NCBI GenBank assembly: GCA_009693045.1
Contig: SHXZ01000006.1
Coordinates: 62,001-126,000, forward strand
Origin: Dehalococcoidia bacterium
GTDB lineage: Bacteria > Chloroflexota > Dehalococcoidia > Lucifugimonadales > SHYT01
Direction: 5' to 3'
DNA: 64,000 bases
A program made the translations under genes and the position numbers. The notes beneath the pieces were generated by a model. It made no database searches and had not been told where the DNA came from. It was given only the letters and a program-made list of their open reading frames with translations. The first letter of the stretch is position 1. Each line of letters opens with the position of its first letter. This document shows, in pieces, positions 26,445 through 36,843 of the stretch.

Positions 26445-27002
26445 GTGCGCGCCCTCCAACGAGCGAAGCGTATTGTGCGAAGCGCCGCGCTGCCGGTCGT
26501 CCTGGCCGCCCTCAGCCTGCTCATCGCAAGCTGCCTCATAGACGTTGAGCGGGGCAGGTACGTTCAGGGCCGCACCCTCGCGGTCGGCGTGACCCAAATC
26601 CGCAAACTGCCCGAGGTCGGCTACTCCAGCGGTGACCGGACGGTCCACTACGTCATTCGTCCCAAAGACCCCCAGGCCAACACCCTGGCGGTCGCCAGCG
26701 TCACGGTCAGCAACTCCCGCTCCGCCAGAGTCCTGATGTTTGTTGACACCTCGTCCGCCTACGTGGACGACGACCAAAACAAGCGCTACCAGGTGCTCAA
26801 CCCTTTCACCGACCGCGGGGAGGCCTCAAACGCGGTCAAGGACGAAAACCTCTACTCCCCCTTCCTGTGGGACACCATCCAACTTGACCAGGACACCAAG
26901 ATCGTTGGCTGGATGGTCTTTGAGATCCCCAAGGACCGTGAGGTGCTGCGATTCGGATGGCAGCAGGGCGAAAACATTGTCGTCCGCTTCACCGAGCCCT
27001 AA
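26445..27002 (+). CDS. Lipoprotein with DUF4352-like domain
   Basis: A 185-residue protein with a basic N terminus and hydrophobic stretch (VVLAALSLLIASC), where LIASC is a lipobox with Cys lipidation near residue 26. The exported part contains VASVTVSNSRSARVLMFVDT, YSPFLWDTIQLDQDTKIVGW and VFEIPKDREVLRFGWQQGE, the Ig-like pattern of DUF4352/telomeric-repeat-like extracellular domains. The GTG start at 26445 lies 64 bp after nifS. It is probably anchored on the outer face of the cytoplasmic membrane. The role is unknown. Confidence 0.75.
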   Translation: MRALQRAKRIVRSAALPVVLAALSLLIASCLIDVERGRYVQGRTLAVGVTQIRKLPEVGYSSGDRTVHYVIRPKDPQANTLAVASVTVSNSRSARVLMFVDTSSAYVDDDQNKRYQVLNPFTDRGEASNAVKDENLYSPFLWDTIQLDQDTKIVGWMVFEIPKDREVLRFGWQQGENIVVRFTEP

Positions 27003-27291
27003 TCCTAAAGTCAGTCACCTGTGTACTCTCTACAAAAGACATCCCCTGACCACTTCCCACCCTTCTCCCTGCACGGGAATCTCGCCTTCCCCTTTAGGGA
27101 AGGGGCCGGGGGGGGCAGGTCGGCGGGGCCGGGAGTTAGAGCCTGCCCTTGAGCGGAGCGAAGGGTCGGCGGGGCCGAGGGGGGTAGGTCGGCCAAGATG
27201 CCCGATGACACACAACGAGACCCGGCGTCACTTGTGATACAATGCGCACTCTGCGGCAATGGCCGCCCAAGGCGTGCCAACCGGAGGCCCC

Positions 27292-28248
27292 ATGGCGACC
27301 AACCCTCAGGCGATGATAGAAGCCCGTGAGCTCACCAAGTACTACGGTGACTTCGTTGGCGTGGAAAACGTGAGCTTCACCATCCACAAAGGCGAGGTGG
27401 TCGGCCTGCTCGGGCCGAACGGGTCCGGCAAGACCACCACCATGCGCATGCTCACCGGCTTCATGCCGCCCACAAGCGGCGTCTGCCGCATCGCCGGCCA
27501 CGACGTCCTCGCCGACTCGCTGGACGCCCGCCGCGCCATCGGCTACCTGCCGGAGACCGTGCCCCTCTACACCGACATGACCGTGGAGGACTACCTGGAG
27601 TTCATGGGCAGCATCCGCGGCCTTGACCGCGACTACCTCTCCCGCCGCATCAACCAGGTCGTGGACCTCTGCCGCCTCGGCACGTACCGCAAGAGCCACA
27701 TCGCCAAGCTCTCCAAGGGCTACCGCCAGCGCGTCGGCATAGCCCAGGCCATCCTCCACGAGCCCCAGGTGCTCATCATGGACGAGCCCACCATCGGCAT
27801 TGACCCCATCCAGGTCGTCGAGACGCGCCAGCTCATCAAGACGCTGGGCGAGGACCACACCATCCTTCTGAGCACCCACATCCTGCCCGAAGTCAGCCTC
27901 ATCTGCCAGCGAGTCCTCATCATCCACGACGGCGCGCTCGTCGCCGAAGACACGCCCGCCAACCTGGCCCACCGGCTCCGCGCAAGCGATAGGGTGGAAG
28001 CGGAGATCCGAGGCCCCGGCGCCGCCGTCATGACCGCGCTGCGCGCCATCCCTGGCGTCACCAACGTCACCCGCACCGGCGAGGGCGATATCGCCACCTA
28101 CAACGTCGACTTCCGAGGCGATGCCGACCCCCGCGAAGCCATCGGCAAGCTGGTGATAGGCAACAACTGGGGCCTCCGCAAACTCAACCCACTCTCCATG
28201 AGCCTGGAGGAAATCTTCCTCCGCCTCACGTTGAGCGAGGAGGGCTAG
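27292..28248 (+). CDS. ABC transporter ATP-binding protein (GldA-like)
   Basis: A 318-residue ATPase: Walker A LLGPNGSGKTTTMRML, Q-loop YLPETVPLYTDMT, signature LSKGYRQRVGIAQAIL, Walker B VLIMDEPTIGIDP and H-loop LLSTHILPEV. The C-terminal extension is of the GldA/CcmA type. The start at 27292 (MATNPQAM) is chosen over 27259. It shares its last base with the start of the permease gene (TAGTG overlap). With the permease, GldG-like and DUF4340 proteins it forms a conserved four-gene system whose substrate is unknown; gliding motility is known only in Bacteroidota. Confidence 0.93.
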   Translation: MATNPQAMIEARELTKYYGDFVGVENVSFTIHKGEVVGLLGPNGSGKTTTMRMLTGFMPPTSGVCRIAGHDVLADSLDARRAIGYLPETVPLYTDMTVEDYLEFMGSIRGLDRDYLSRRINQVVDLCRLGTYRKSHIAKLSKGYRQRVGIAQAILHEPQVLIMDEPTIGIDPIQVVETRQLIKTLGEDHTILLSTHILPEVSLICQRVLIIHDGALVAEDTPANLAHRLRASDRVEAEIRGPGAAVMTALRAIPGVTNVTRTGEGDIATYNVDFRGDADPREAIGKLVIGNNWGLRKLNPLSMSLEEIFLRLTLSEEG

Positions 28249-28964
28249 TGTTTCACAATATCCTCGCCATCTCCTGGAAAGAGACCAAGGTCTACTTCAG
28301 CACCCCGGCCGCCTACATCATTGCCACCGTGTTCCTGGCGCTCACGGGCTATTTCTTTGTCCAGAGCATCAGCGTGGCGCTGCCGGAAGCGTCCCTGCGG
28401 CAATGGGCCATCGCGTCAACCGCCGTATTCACCCTCTGGGCGCCGGTGTTGACCATGCGCCTGCTGGCAGAAGAGCAGAAGCTCGGCACCCTTGAACTCC
28501 TCATGACCTCCCCCGTGCGTGACACCGAGATCGTCCTCGGCAAATACCTGGCAACGCTCATCGTCCTCGTCAGCACCCTCATGATCACGCTGTTCTACGT
28601 CATCCTCCTCAATTGGTTTGGCGACCCGGACATGGGCCCGATGTTCGTGGGCTACCTCGGCCTGCTGCTCTTCGGCGCGGCCACCCTCTCCATCGGGCTT
28701 TTCGCCTCGTCGCTCTCCCCCAATCAGATCGTCAGCGCGGTCATCGGCTTCGGCGTGCTCCTCATGCTGACCCTCATCGGCCAGGCGGCGCCGCTCACCG
28801 AAGGCGTCACGGCCCAGGTGCTCTCCCAGATCTCCATCACCAACCACTTCCAGGACTTCGCCCGAGGTATCATCGACACCCACAGCGTCGTCTATTTTGT
28901 GGTGCTCACCGTGCTCATGCTGTTCCTGACCTCCCGTAACCTTGAATCGCGGCGGTGGCGATAG
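28248..28964 (+). CDS. ABC-2 type permease (GldF-like)
   Basis: A 238-residue membrane protein with six apparent helices, beginning ISWKETKVYFSTPAAYIIAT and containing RLLAEEQKLGTLELLMTSPV, the cytoplasmic loop typical of ABC-2/GldF permeases. The GTG start at 28248 overlaps the ATPase stop, so they are translationally coupled. It pairs with the ATPase to form the transporter core. The next gene starts 2 bp after its stop. Confidence 0.9.
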   Translation: MFHNILAISWKETKVYFSTPAAYIIATVFLALTGYFFVQSISVALPEASLRQWAIASTAVFTLWAPVLTMRLLAEEQKLGTLELLMTSPVRDTEIVLGKYLATLIVLVSTLMITLFYVILLNWFGDPDMGPMFVGYLGLLLFGAATLSIGLFASSLSPNQIVSAVIGFGVLLMLTLIGQAAPLTEGVTAQVLSQISITNHFQDFARGIIDTHSVVYFVVLTVLMLFLTSRNLESRRWR

Positions 28965-28965
28965 C

Positions 28966-30636
28966 ATGGCTCGACCACGCGGACAATCCCCCAGAGCGCC
29001 GCTCCCGCCGCAGACGGCGTGGGCGCGGCTCCAGCGCATCGCCCGCGACCTGGCGGTACTGGTCGCCATCCTTGGCGGCTTCGCCGTCATCGGCGGCGGC
29101 GTCATCTTCATCAGCATCGCCGAGCTCCGCAGCTTTGCCCTCGGCACCGTGGGCGTCGGCGCCATCCTGCTCCTCCTCGCTCTGGCATCCACCTTTGTGC
29201 AAGTGCGCCGCGCGCTCGTTGGCAGGCGAGGACGCTACAGCGCCAACGCCATCGTCATCGTCATCACCTTCACCGCAATCACCATTCTGGTCAGCCTCAT
29301 CAGCTTCCTCAACCCCACCCGCCTGGACGTCACCGCCACCAAGCAGTTCACCCTCGCCCCTCAGACCCTCAAGGTACTCGCCGATCTCAAAGAGCCGGTC
29401 AAGGCCACCGCCTTCTTCGTCCCAGACCTGTCACGAGAGGCCGCCGACCGTCAACGCTCCGACGACTTTCTCTTTGAGTTCGGCAGGCGCTCAAACGGCA
29501 AGTTCACCTACGTCTTCGTCGACCCCGAGGCCGAGCCTGCCAAACCCCGTCAAATGGGCATCAGCGACTTCCCCAGTATCGTGTTTGAGAGCCAGACCTC
29601 CACTCGCCGCCAAGTCGTCAAAGTGCCGCCTGTCACCGAACAGGACTTCGCCAGCGCGCTCATCACCATCACCGATCCCGCCAGGCAGAAGGCCGTCTAT
29701 TTCCTCACCGGCCACGGCGAGAAGGACATCGCCGACACCGCGGAGAACAGCTTCGCCTTCGGCCTCGCCAGCCGCGGCATCGTCGGCGACAACTACCAGA
29801 TCCGGACCGTCAACCTGTTCAAGGACAAGGCAATGCCCAACGACGTCGCCGTCCTCGTCGTCGCCGGCCCCCAGCGCGACATGCTCACCGACGAAGTTCC
29901 TGTCTTGACCGACTGGCTGGAAAAAGGCGGGCGGGCCGTGTTCCTGCTGGACCCTGACGCCCCCAAGAGCTTCAAGCAAGTCCTGATGAAATGGGGGGTC
30001 CGCGTCCTGCCCGGCACCATCGTGGACGAGGGGAGCTCCGTTTCAGGCGACCCCCGGACCATTCTAGTCCAGCGAGCGCAATACCCGCCCGCTGAAATCA
30101 CCGCGCCCTTGGATGCCACCTTCTTCCCCCTCGCCGCCGCGCTGGATATCCCCGACGAGTACAAGAAGGACCCCCGAAAGCAGCCTCCCTGGGTCACCTA
30201 CAGCCCGCTTATCCCTAGCAGCCTCAGAAGCTGGGTCACCGAGGACGCCTCTCGGAATACGTTCCGGGAAGAAAAGGATGTCAGCGGGCCCGCAGCCCTG
30301 GGCCTCATCGTGACCGCGTTCTCCACGTTGGACAAGGAGCCTTCGCCCCCCGCCGAGGGGACCGCGCCAACGCCAACCAGGCTTGTGCTCATTGGCGACT
30401 CCGACTTCGCTTCCAACAAGTACTTCCACGCCTACAGCAACGGCGACCTGCTCGTCAACTCGGTCAACTGGCTCGCGCAGGACTTTTCACTCATCTCCAT
30501 CCGGCCAAAACCAACGGTGTTCCGTCAGCTCGTCCTCACACGGTCACAGTTTGATTTCATTCGCTACGCAAGCTGGTTCTTCCTCCCAGGCCTCATCGCC
30601 TTGGGAGGCATCTTCGCCTGGTGGCAGCGCCGCTAA
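28966..30636 (+). CDS. GldG-like ABC transporter auxiliary protein
   Basis: A 556-residue protein with three N-terminal helices (LAVLVAILGGFAVIGGGVIF; AIVIVITFTAITILVSLISF), then a large extracytoplasmic domain with FTLAPQTLKVLADLKEPVKA and AVYFLTGHGEKDIADTAENS, and GGRAVFLLDPDAP, all characteristic of GldG/ABC_transp_aux. A C-terminal helix (YASWFFLPGLIALGGIFAWW) returns it to the membrane. ATG 28966 is 2 bp after the permease stop. Family members assist an ABC exporter with an unknown cargo. Confidence 0.9.
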   Translation: MARPRGQSPRAPLPPQTAWARLQRIARDLAVLVAILGGFAVIGGGVIFISIAELRSFALGTVGVGAILLLLALASTFVQVRRALVGRRGRYSANAIVIVITFTAITILVSLISFLNPTRLDVTATKQFTLAPQTLKVLADLKEPVKATAFFVPDLSREAADRQRSDDFLFEFGRRSNGKFTYVFVDPEAEPAKPRQMGISDFPSIVFESQTSTRRQVVKVPPVTEQDFASALITITDPARQKAVYFLTGHGEKDIADTAENSFAFGLASRGIVGDNYQIRTVNLFKDKAMPNDVAVLVVAGPQRDMLTDEVPVLTDWLEKGGRAVFLLDPDAPKSFKQVLMKWGVRVLPGTIVDEGSSVSGDPRTILVQRAQYPPAEITAPLDATFFPLAAALDIPDEYKKDPRKQPPWVTYSPLIPSSLRSWVTEDASRNTFREEKDVSGPAALGLIVTAFSTLDKEPSPPAEGTAPTPTRLVLIGDSDFASNKYFHAYSNGDLLVNSVNWLAQDFSLISIRPKPTVFRQLVLTRSQFDFIRYASWFFLPGLIALGGIFAWWQRR

Positions 30637-30691
30637 ACTGGTTACACTCCTTCCCTCGTAGGGAAGGGGCCGGGGGTTAGGTCTCACCGAC

Positions 30692-31744
30692 ATGAACATC
30701 CGAACCACCTTTGTCATGGTCATGTTCCTGTCCGTCGTCGCCGGATTTTTCCTGCTGGCGGACTTCCGTGGCTCCGCCGCATCCGAACCCTCCGCGCCGT
30801 GGTTCTACACCGCCAACATGGAGGACATCCGGAGGATCACGTTCACAACCCCCAACGGCTCCATCGGGTTCTACCAGCAGGTGGACATAGGCGCAGACCC
30901 CACGTGGCGCTTTAACGACGAGTTCGGTATGCCGCTTGACCTGGGCCGCTGGGGCGGCATCACCCTGCTGCTCAGCGGCCCCCAGTCCCGTCGCGCCCTC
31001 CTCCGCGACCTGAAAGACGAAGACCGCACCCGCTACGGCGTCGACAAGCCGCGGCTTTCGGTGGATGTCCGTCTGACGGGCGAACGTGAAGTCAAAGTCC
31101 ACCTGGGCGATAGGACTCCCGACAACCTCAACTACTACATCACCCAAGAAGACAACCCCGGCCTCTACCTCATAGACGGCACCTGGGGCGACGTCCTCGC
31201 CAAAATGACCAACGACCCTCCCTACCCGCCCTGGTTCTACAAGATAGATGGCACGAAAGTCCTCTTCTTCACGGTCAAGCATGGTGACGCGGCAGTCTCC
31301 TTTCTGCGCGATCGGTTTATCGGCGAGCCGGACCGCTGGCGCTTCTCCGGCAAAGACGCCCAAGCAGTGGACACCAAGCGGTGGGCCGCCCAGGTTCTGC
31401 CAATCCTGGGCGGCCCCAAAGCCCTCAAGCTGATCCAGAAAGGCATCACGAACCCCGCTGAGTTCGGCCTGGACAGTCCCCCCACCGTCTTCCGCGTGGA
31501 ATACGAGCCGCCCTTTGAGCCACAGCAAGACGACCCCGACCCCGAGGTGCGCCGCATTCTGGAAATCCAGGTCGGCAAGATGCTGCCGGACGGCTCGGGC
31601 TACTACGCGCAGGCCAAGGGCCGCGACTACAAGGACCAGCCGGAAACGGTCCAGGACTACGTGTTCTTCGTAGACAAGGCCTGGGTGGAGACCATGTCTG
31701 CCCTGGTGACAGACCCGCCCAACCCTCCTGCCGTCGCCCCCTAG
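30692..31744 (+). CDS. DUF4340 domain-containing membrane-anchored protein
   Basis: A 350-residue protein with an N-terminal membrane anchor (FVMVMFLSVVAGFFLLADF) and repeating beta-rich segments (WFYTANMEDIRRITFTTPNG; DRTRYGVDKPRLSVDVRLTG; LNYYITQEDNPGLYLIDGTW), characteristic of DUF4340. DUF4340 genes usually follow GldG-like genes, as here (55 bp gap containing a GGGAAGGGGCCGGGGG repeat). It probably forms an extracytoplasmic component of the same complex. A 10-bp GC hairpin follows the stop. Confidence 0.88.
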   Translation: MNIRTTFVMVMFLSVVAGFFLLADFRGSAASEPSAPWFYTANMEDIRRITFTTPNGSIGFYQQVDIGADPTWRFNDEFGMPLDLGRWGGITLLLSGPQSRRALLRDLKDEDRTRYGVDKPRLSVDVRLTGEREVKVHLGDRTPDNLNYYITQEDNPGLYLIDGTWGDVLAKMTNDPPYPPWFYKIDGTKVLFFTVKHGDAAVSFLRDRFIGEPDRWRFSGKDAQAVDTKRWAAQVLPILGGPKALKLIQKGITNPAEFGLDSPPTVFRVEYEPPFEPQQDDPDPEVRRILEIQVGKMLPDGSGYYAQAKGRDYKDQPETVQDYVFFVDKAWVETMSALVTDPPNPPAVAP

Positions 31745-31774
31745 CACCCCCCTGTCCCACCGTCCTGCCATGTA

Positions 31775-31797
31775 GGGGCGACCCGTGGGGTCGCCCC
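31775..31797 (+). terminator. Hairpin after the DUF4340 gene
   Basis: A 10-bp GC stem with a GTG loop followed by TCTTC. The same hairpin recurs at 32063-32085, so it may be a repeat rather than a dedicated terminator. Confidence 0.5.
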
Positions 31798-31802
31798 TCT
31801 TC

Positions 31803-31923
31803 GTCATTCCACGACTCCCACCCTGTCATTCCACGCACCCGCCCTGTCATTCCGCGCGCCCACCATGTCATTCCGCGCGCCCACCATGTCATTCCGCGCG
31901 CCCACCATGTCATTCCGCGCGCC
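31803..31923. repeat. Tandem 21-bp repeat, about six units
   Basis: The unit TGTCATTCCGCGCGCCCACCA is exact at 31845, 31866 and 31887, with a partial fourth at 31908 and two diverged units upstream at 31803 and 31824. There are no spacers, so it is not a CRISPR. The period is a multiple of three, but no open gene spans it convincingly. Confidence 0.9.
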
Positions 31924-32709
31924 GCTCGGAATCTCCCCCGCACTGCGTACTGATCAACGTGGCCGCCCTAGGCCCGCACACCCCAAACCCGTAGGGACGC
32001 ACCCTGTCCCCAGGCGTGAACGGCCGGATACAACCCAGTACCACCAAGCGTCCCGCCATGTAGGGGCGACCCGTGGGGTCGCCCCCTTCGTCATTCCTCG
32101 CTCCCACCCTGTAATTCCGTGCGCCCCCCTGTCATTCCTCGCTCCGCTCGGAATCTCCCCCGCACTGTGCACTGATCAACGTCGCCGCCGTAGGCCCAAA
32201 CATTCCAAACCCGTAGGAGCGCACGGCTGTGCGCCCCTACCATTCCCACGCCACAGTTCCGTGCCAATCCCGCACGTTCCCCGCAGCCCTCTCCCTCCCC
32301 ATTCAAGGGAAGGACTAAGGGAGAGGTCACTGCCATCCGCCCCTTCCGCAGCACGCCGCCCTAGAGTACCCTTGCCCCATGACCACCGAGAACGACCGCC
32401 CCACCACCCTACCCGGACCTCTGAGCATCCGGAGCCAAACAACGAGCAAACTGGGAAACCCCATGATGCTGCACCAAAACCTTCACGACGGGCTAAACGA
32501 GCCTGGAGCCGCCACAAAAACAACTCCGGCCAAAGCTGGCCCGCCGGCAAAAAACAACCCTAACAACGAGCACCAGGATTGGAACGCCCACGCCGCTGCT
32601 GAGTGAGGACGGCCCAATCCGGAAGGCTCCCGTGCGCTTTCCTGCCCCCAGCGCAGCCGAGGGGGGCGAGGCGTATGATAGCCATGCCGAGCGCCAACGG
32701 AGACGGACC

Positions 32710-33159
32710 ATGCCGCAGATCGGTAAGAAAGCCCCAGACTTCGCGCTGCACACCACGCGCGGCAGCGTGCGCCTCGCCGATTACGTTGGAAAGAAGCTCG
32801 TCCTCGTGTTCTACACCGAAGACGGCACGCCTGGATGCACCCAGCAACTTGCCGCCTTCCGCGATGAGTTCGCCGCCATCCAGGGCGCGGGCGCCGATGT
32901 CCTGGCCGTCAGCGCGGACAGCCTGGATTCCCACCGCAACTTCCACGCACGGCTTGGCGCATACCCGTTTCCCCTAGCCAGCGACGCCGACTTGGCGGTC
33001 ACGCGCCGCTACGATGTCCTTTCGCCGGACGGCAAGCGCAGCGTCCGGGCCGTCTTCGTCATCGACCAAGATGGCGCCATTCTGCACGCCATCCCGTGGT
33101 ACCAGCCCGGCAACACCGGCCAGTTCCTGCAGGTCTTCCAGGCGCTCGGCGCCGCGTAA
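32710..33159 (+). CDS. bcp: Peroxiredoxin, BCP/AhpC-TSA type
   Basis: A 149-residue thioredoxin-fold peroxidase. APDFALHTTRGSVRLADYVG is followed by LVFYTEDGTPGCTQQLAAFR, in which the peroxidatic cysteine of the TPGCT motif is near residue 45. The neighbouring resolving cysteine of many BCPs (PGCTxExC) is replaced, so this is a one-cysteine variant. ADVLAVSADSLDSHRNFHAR and FVIDQDGAILHAIPW complete the fold. It reduces hydroperoxides in the cytoplasm. The start at 32710 is chosen as the first Met at the domain edge (MPQIGKKAPDF). It is a monocistronic gene between repeats. Confidence 0.9.
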   Translation: MPQIGKKAPDFALHTTRGSVRLADYVGKKLVLVFYTEDGTPGCTQQLAAFRDEFAAIQGAGADVLAVSADSLDSHRNFHARLGAYPFPLASDADLAVTRRYDVLSPDGKRSVRAVFVIDQDGAILHAIPWYQPGNTGQFLQVFQALGAA

Positions 33160-33356
33160 CGTCAGGATCACACAGGGTCTTTTCATTGTCATTCCGAGCG
33201 CACGAGGAATCTCCCCAGCTATGTGGGCGGTAATCTAATGAACGAAGATTCCTCGGTCGCGAAGTTTACCCTGAGAGTAGCGAATGGGCTCCCGCAGAAT
33301 GACAATAGTTGCGTCTGACAAAATGCTAGCGAGAACGAAAAGACCCTGAGGATCAC
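33160..33356. repeat. Diverged dispersed-repeat copy upstream of queA
   Basis: TGTCATTCCGAGCGCACGAG near 33187 and AAGTTTACCCTGAGAGTAGC near 33261 followed by GAATGGGCTCCCGCAGAATG are the two arms of the dispersed repeat seen intact at 12341. The ends are not recognisable. Confidence 0.65.
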
Positions 33357-34406
<1,050 letters not shown>

Positions 34407-34488
34407 CTTCCAGGCCCTGGTCAAATCGCGGATCAGGGCGTATCTTCTTTGTAGATACAGTAGACTCCGGGCCATCTGAAGGTGACCG

Positions 34489-35730
34489 ATGAACGCTGAG
34501 ATCCTGGCCTGCGGCACCGAGATCCTCATGGGCGAAATCGTGGACACGAACTCGCCGTACATCGCGGCGCGGCTACCGGCCCTGGGCATTGAGCTGGACC
34601 GCGTGATGGCCCTGCCCGATGACCTGCACGTCCTCGCGGACGCCTTCCGCCATGCCTGGCGGCGCTCCGACATCACCTTCGCCACCGGAGGCCTCGGGCC
34701 GACCCGCGACGACCTCACGCGCGAGGCCATCGCCGAGGCGCTGGGCGAGGAGCTCACCGTGGACCCCACGTTGCTCGCCTGGCAGAAGGAGTTCTGGGCC
34801 TCCCGCAACGTCCCCATGCCCGAATCCAACATCAAGCAGGCCCTGCTCATCCCCTCCGCCCAACCACTGCCCAACCCACGCGGCACGGCCCCCGGCTGGT
34901 GGGTGCAAAAGAACGGCCACGCCATCGTGGTCATGCCGGGCGTGCCGCCCGAGTTCCACTACATGTGGCAGAACGAAGTGGTGCCTCGCCTGCTCAAGCT
35001 GGAACGTGGGCAGATCATCCTCTCGCGCGCGCTCAAGACGTACGGGCAATCCGAATCGGGCCTCAACGACCGGCTGCACGCCCTGTTCGGCCGCGAGAAC
35101 CCGTACCTGGGAATCTACGCCAAGCCCGACGGCATTCACCTCCGTATCATCGCCAAGGCCCCCAACGAGACCGACGCTCGCGCCCTCATCGCACCCATGG
35201 AGCGCGAAATCCTCCAGCTCGCAGGCGACATCGTTTGGGGCTACGACGACGAGACGCCGGAGGAGCGGCTTGGCGACGCGCTGCGCCGCCTCAAGGCGTC
35301 GCTGGCCACCATGGAGTCGTGCACCGGCGGCCTGCTCGCCAGCATCGTCACCGACGTTCCGGGGAGCTCCGACTACTATCACGGCGGGTTCATCACCTAC
35401 ACCGCGGAGGCCAAGATCGCCCAGGGCGTGAGCGCTTCCGTCATAGAGCAGCACGGCGTGGTCAGCACTCAGGTGGCGGAGGCCATGGCGCAGGCCGCGC
35501 GGCGCAGCCTTCATGCCGACTACGGCATCGGCGTCACGGGCGTCGCCGGGCCGGACCCGCTTGACGGCGTCCCGCCGGGCACCGTGCACATCGGCTTCGC
35601 GTGGGAGGGCGGCTCATCCTCGCGCACGACACGCATGCGTTTCGACCGACAGACGGTCAAGCGGCGCACCGCAACTCAGGCCATGCTGGAGATGCGACGC
35701 GTAGTCCTCGAGCACCCTCCAAAGAGGTAG
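34489..35730 (+). CDS. cinA: CinA family protein (competence/damage-inducible, NMN amidohydrolase)
   Basis: A 413-residue two-domain protein. The N-terminal MoCF-like domain: AEILACGTEILMGEIVDTNS, FATGGLGPTRDDLTREAIAE, MPGVPPEF. The C-terminal PncC amidase: LATMESCTGGLLASIVTDVP, GGFITYTAEAKIAQGVSA, GIGVTGVAGPDPLDGVPPGT. Known members act in pyridine-nucleotide recycling (ADP-ribose pyrophosphatase and NMN deamidase). The start follows GAAGGTGACCG. It is probably co-transcribed with queA. Confidence 0.95.
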   Translation: MNAEILACGTEILMGEIVDTNSPYIAARLPALGIELDRVMALPDDLHVLADAFRHAWRRSDITFATGGLGPTRDDLTREAIAEALGEELTVDPTLLAWQKEFWASRNVPMPESNIKQALLIPSAQPLPNPRGTAPGWWVQKNGHAIVVMPGVPPEFHYMWQNEVVPRLLKLERGQIILSRALKTYGQSESGLNDRLHALFGRENPYLGIYAKPDGIHLRIIAKAPNETDARALIAPMEREILQLAGDIVWGYDDETPEERLGDALRRLKASLATMESCTGGLLASIVTDVPGSSDYYHGGFITYTAEAKIAQGVSASVIEQHGVVSTQVAEAMAQAARRSLHADYGIGVTGVAGPDPLDGVPPGTVHIGFAWEGGSSSRTTRMRFDRQTVKRRTATQAMLEMRRVVLEHPPKR

Positions 35731-35908
35731 AGACGGCGGGCCTGGTGCACACGCAGGATCTTCCGATCGTCATGCTAAGCGCACCGAAGGCCGGCGAGGA
35801 AGAAGAATACTGCGGTATAATCCGAACAGGCGAGTCCTCGCTGATTTGCCAGGTCGATCGGCACTTGAGTAGCGCCGAGAGCAAAACGCCGGCAGTGGGA
35901 GCCAGGGC

Positions 35909-36136
35909 ATGAAACTCAAAAACATCGGGCTTGTAGCAGCAATTATCGTACCCGTCGTGCTGGCCTTGGGCATCTTCTTTTCGGCGTGGGCGGCGTCCGG
36001 CACGCTAAACCTGCCGGCTAGCGCCGACCCCTACGGTCTCGCCGCACGGCAGACCCAACCCAAAGCAGGCCAGAGCACTTCCCGAAATGCCAACGGGCTG
36101 GAGAAGGCGGCCCTATTCGTTTGCCCATTCCACTAG
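35909..36136 (+). CDS. Small single-helix membrane protein
   Basis: 75 residues: MKLKNIGLVAAIIVPVVLAL followed by GIFFSAWAASG form one clear N-terminal helix (signal anchor or signal peptide with an AWA-A cleavage-like site), then a polar Gln/Ser-rich tail (QTQPKAGQSTSRNANGLEK). ATG 35909 follows GGGAGCCAGGG. No family recognised. It could be a small exported or membrane-tethered peptide; expression is uncertain. Confidence 0.45.
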   Translation: MKLKNIGLVAAIIVPVVLALGIFFSAWAASGTLNLPASADPYGLAARQTQPKAGQSTSRNANGLEKAALFVCPFH

Positions 36137-36236
36137 GACGGCATGACCGCCGCCCGCAGCACTGCCCGATCGGCGTCCATACAAACGTATTGCCCGATCC
36201 TTAGGCCCCGCGCACTCATCTCGCAGGCGCCGGCAG

Positions 36237-36512
36237 TCAGGCGCCAGAACCACGCTTCTCACTGCTGGTTGAAGTGTACCCGGTGCCGCAAAGCTCAATG
36301 ACCGTGTTGAGAACGACGATCCCAGTAAAGCCAATGAGGAACGAAAACCAAACGACGAGCCCGTACTTCTCCTCAATGTTGCCCAGCCCCATGTTGATGA
36401 GGCCAACCAGGAGGCCAAAGCCCACCATCGTGACAGTGTTGGCCGCGATGAGCCTCAGCAATGAGCCCTTGCTCCGCCGAAAGAATCGGTAGATGCGGAA
36501 GCGCAAAGACAT
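36237..36512 (-). CDS. Small two-helix membrane protein
   Basis: 91 residues with a basic N terminus (MSLRFRIYRFFRRSKGSLL) and two helices (LIAANTVTMVGFGLLVGLIN; YGLVVWFSFLIGFTGIVVLN), ending in a polar tail. ATG 36512 follows GGAGG by 8 nt. The pattern resembles truncated GtrA-like or small uncharacterised membrane proteins. It converges with the small membrane protein gene at 35909. Function unknown. Confidence 0.55.
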   Translation of the reverse strand: MSLRFRIYRFFRRSKGSLLRLIAANTVTMVGFGLLVGLINMGLGNIEEKYGLVVWFSFLIGFTGIVVLNTVIELCGTGYTSTSSEKRGSGA

Positions 36513-36843
36513 TGGTGCTGCCTCCAAGAACGCTCAAGTATTTGCGGGAACCCGCAGTCAGACCACCGTCACGTATTGTAGCGATATAGCCCAACACGTC
36601 AACCCGCAAAATCTGGACGTACTCCGCTCTATCTCAACAGGATAGTGAAAAAGAATACCGTCTCAACACCGAGAATGGCGTAACGACCTTGACCATACGG
36701 ATGGCATCTGGTACCATTGGCGCGGCCTTCGCGGCTATCCATGCGACCTTCAGCGCCTCCTGAAGAGGTGCGTGCCAGACGTACCGATCCACTGTTTACC
36801 CCCCGTCCAATACACGATGGGACTTCCGAACCGGCGAGAGAGC
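36513..36843. other. 331-bp gap upstream of the reductase gene
   Basis: It should contain the divergent promoters of the small membrane protein and the acyl-CoA reductase. TTGACC near 36690 and TACCAT near 36713 are about 17 bp apart and could serve the reductase. No gene is seen. Confidence 0.4.

Larger units (their letters stand above)
31745..32709. repeat. 965-bp intergenic repeat array
   Basis: A hairpin GGGGCGACCC-GTG-GGGTCGCCCC occurs at 31775-31797 and again at 32063-32085. After each follows CATTCC... then GCTCGGAATCTCCCCCGCA and CTGATCAACGT..CCGCC and AAACCCGTAGG, so a block of roughly 200 bp is duplicated (31765-31998 and 32050-32221). A further CTCCCTCCCC...AAGGGAGAGG hairpin lies near 32290. 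Possible short frames here (for example from 32379) show no family resemblance, and I do not call a gene. Confidence 0.75.

Noticed and set aside
31803-31923. CRISPR array
   Set aside because: Units are directly adjacent without spacers and there are no cas genes; it is a simple tandem repeat.
32379-32606. 75-residue frame in the repeat-rich gap before bcp
   Set aside because: No ribosome-binding site, no family resemblance and surrounded by repeats.
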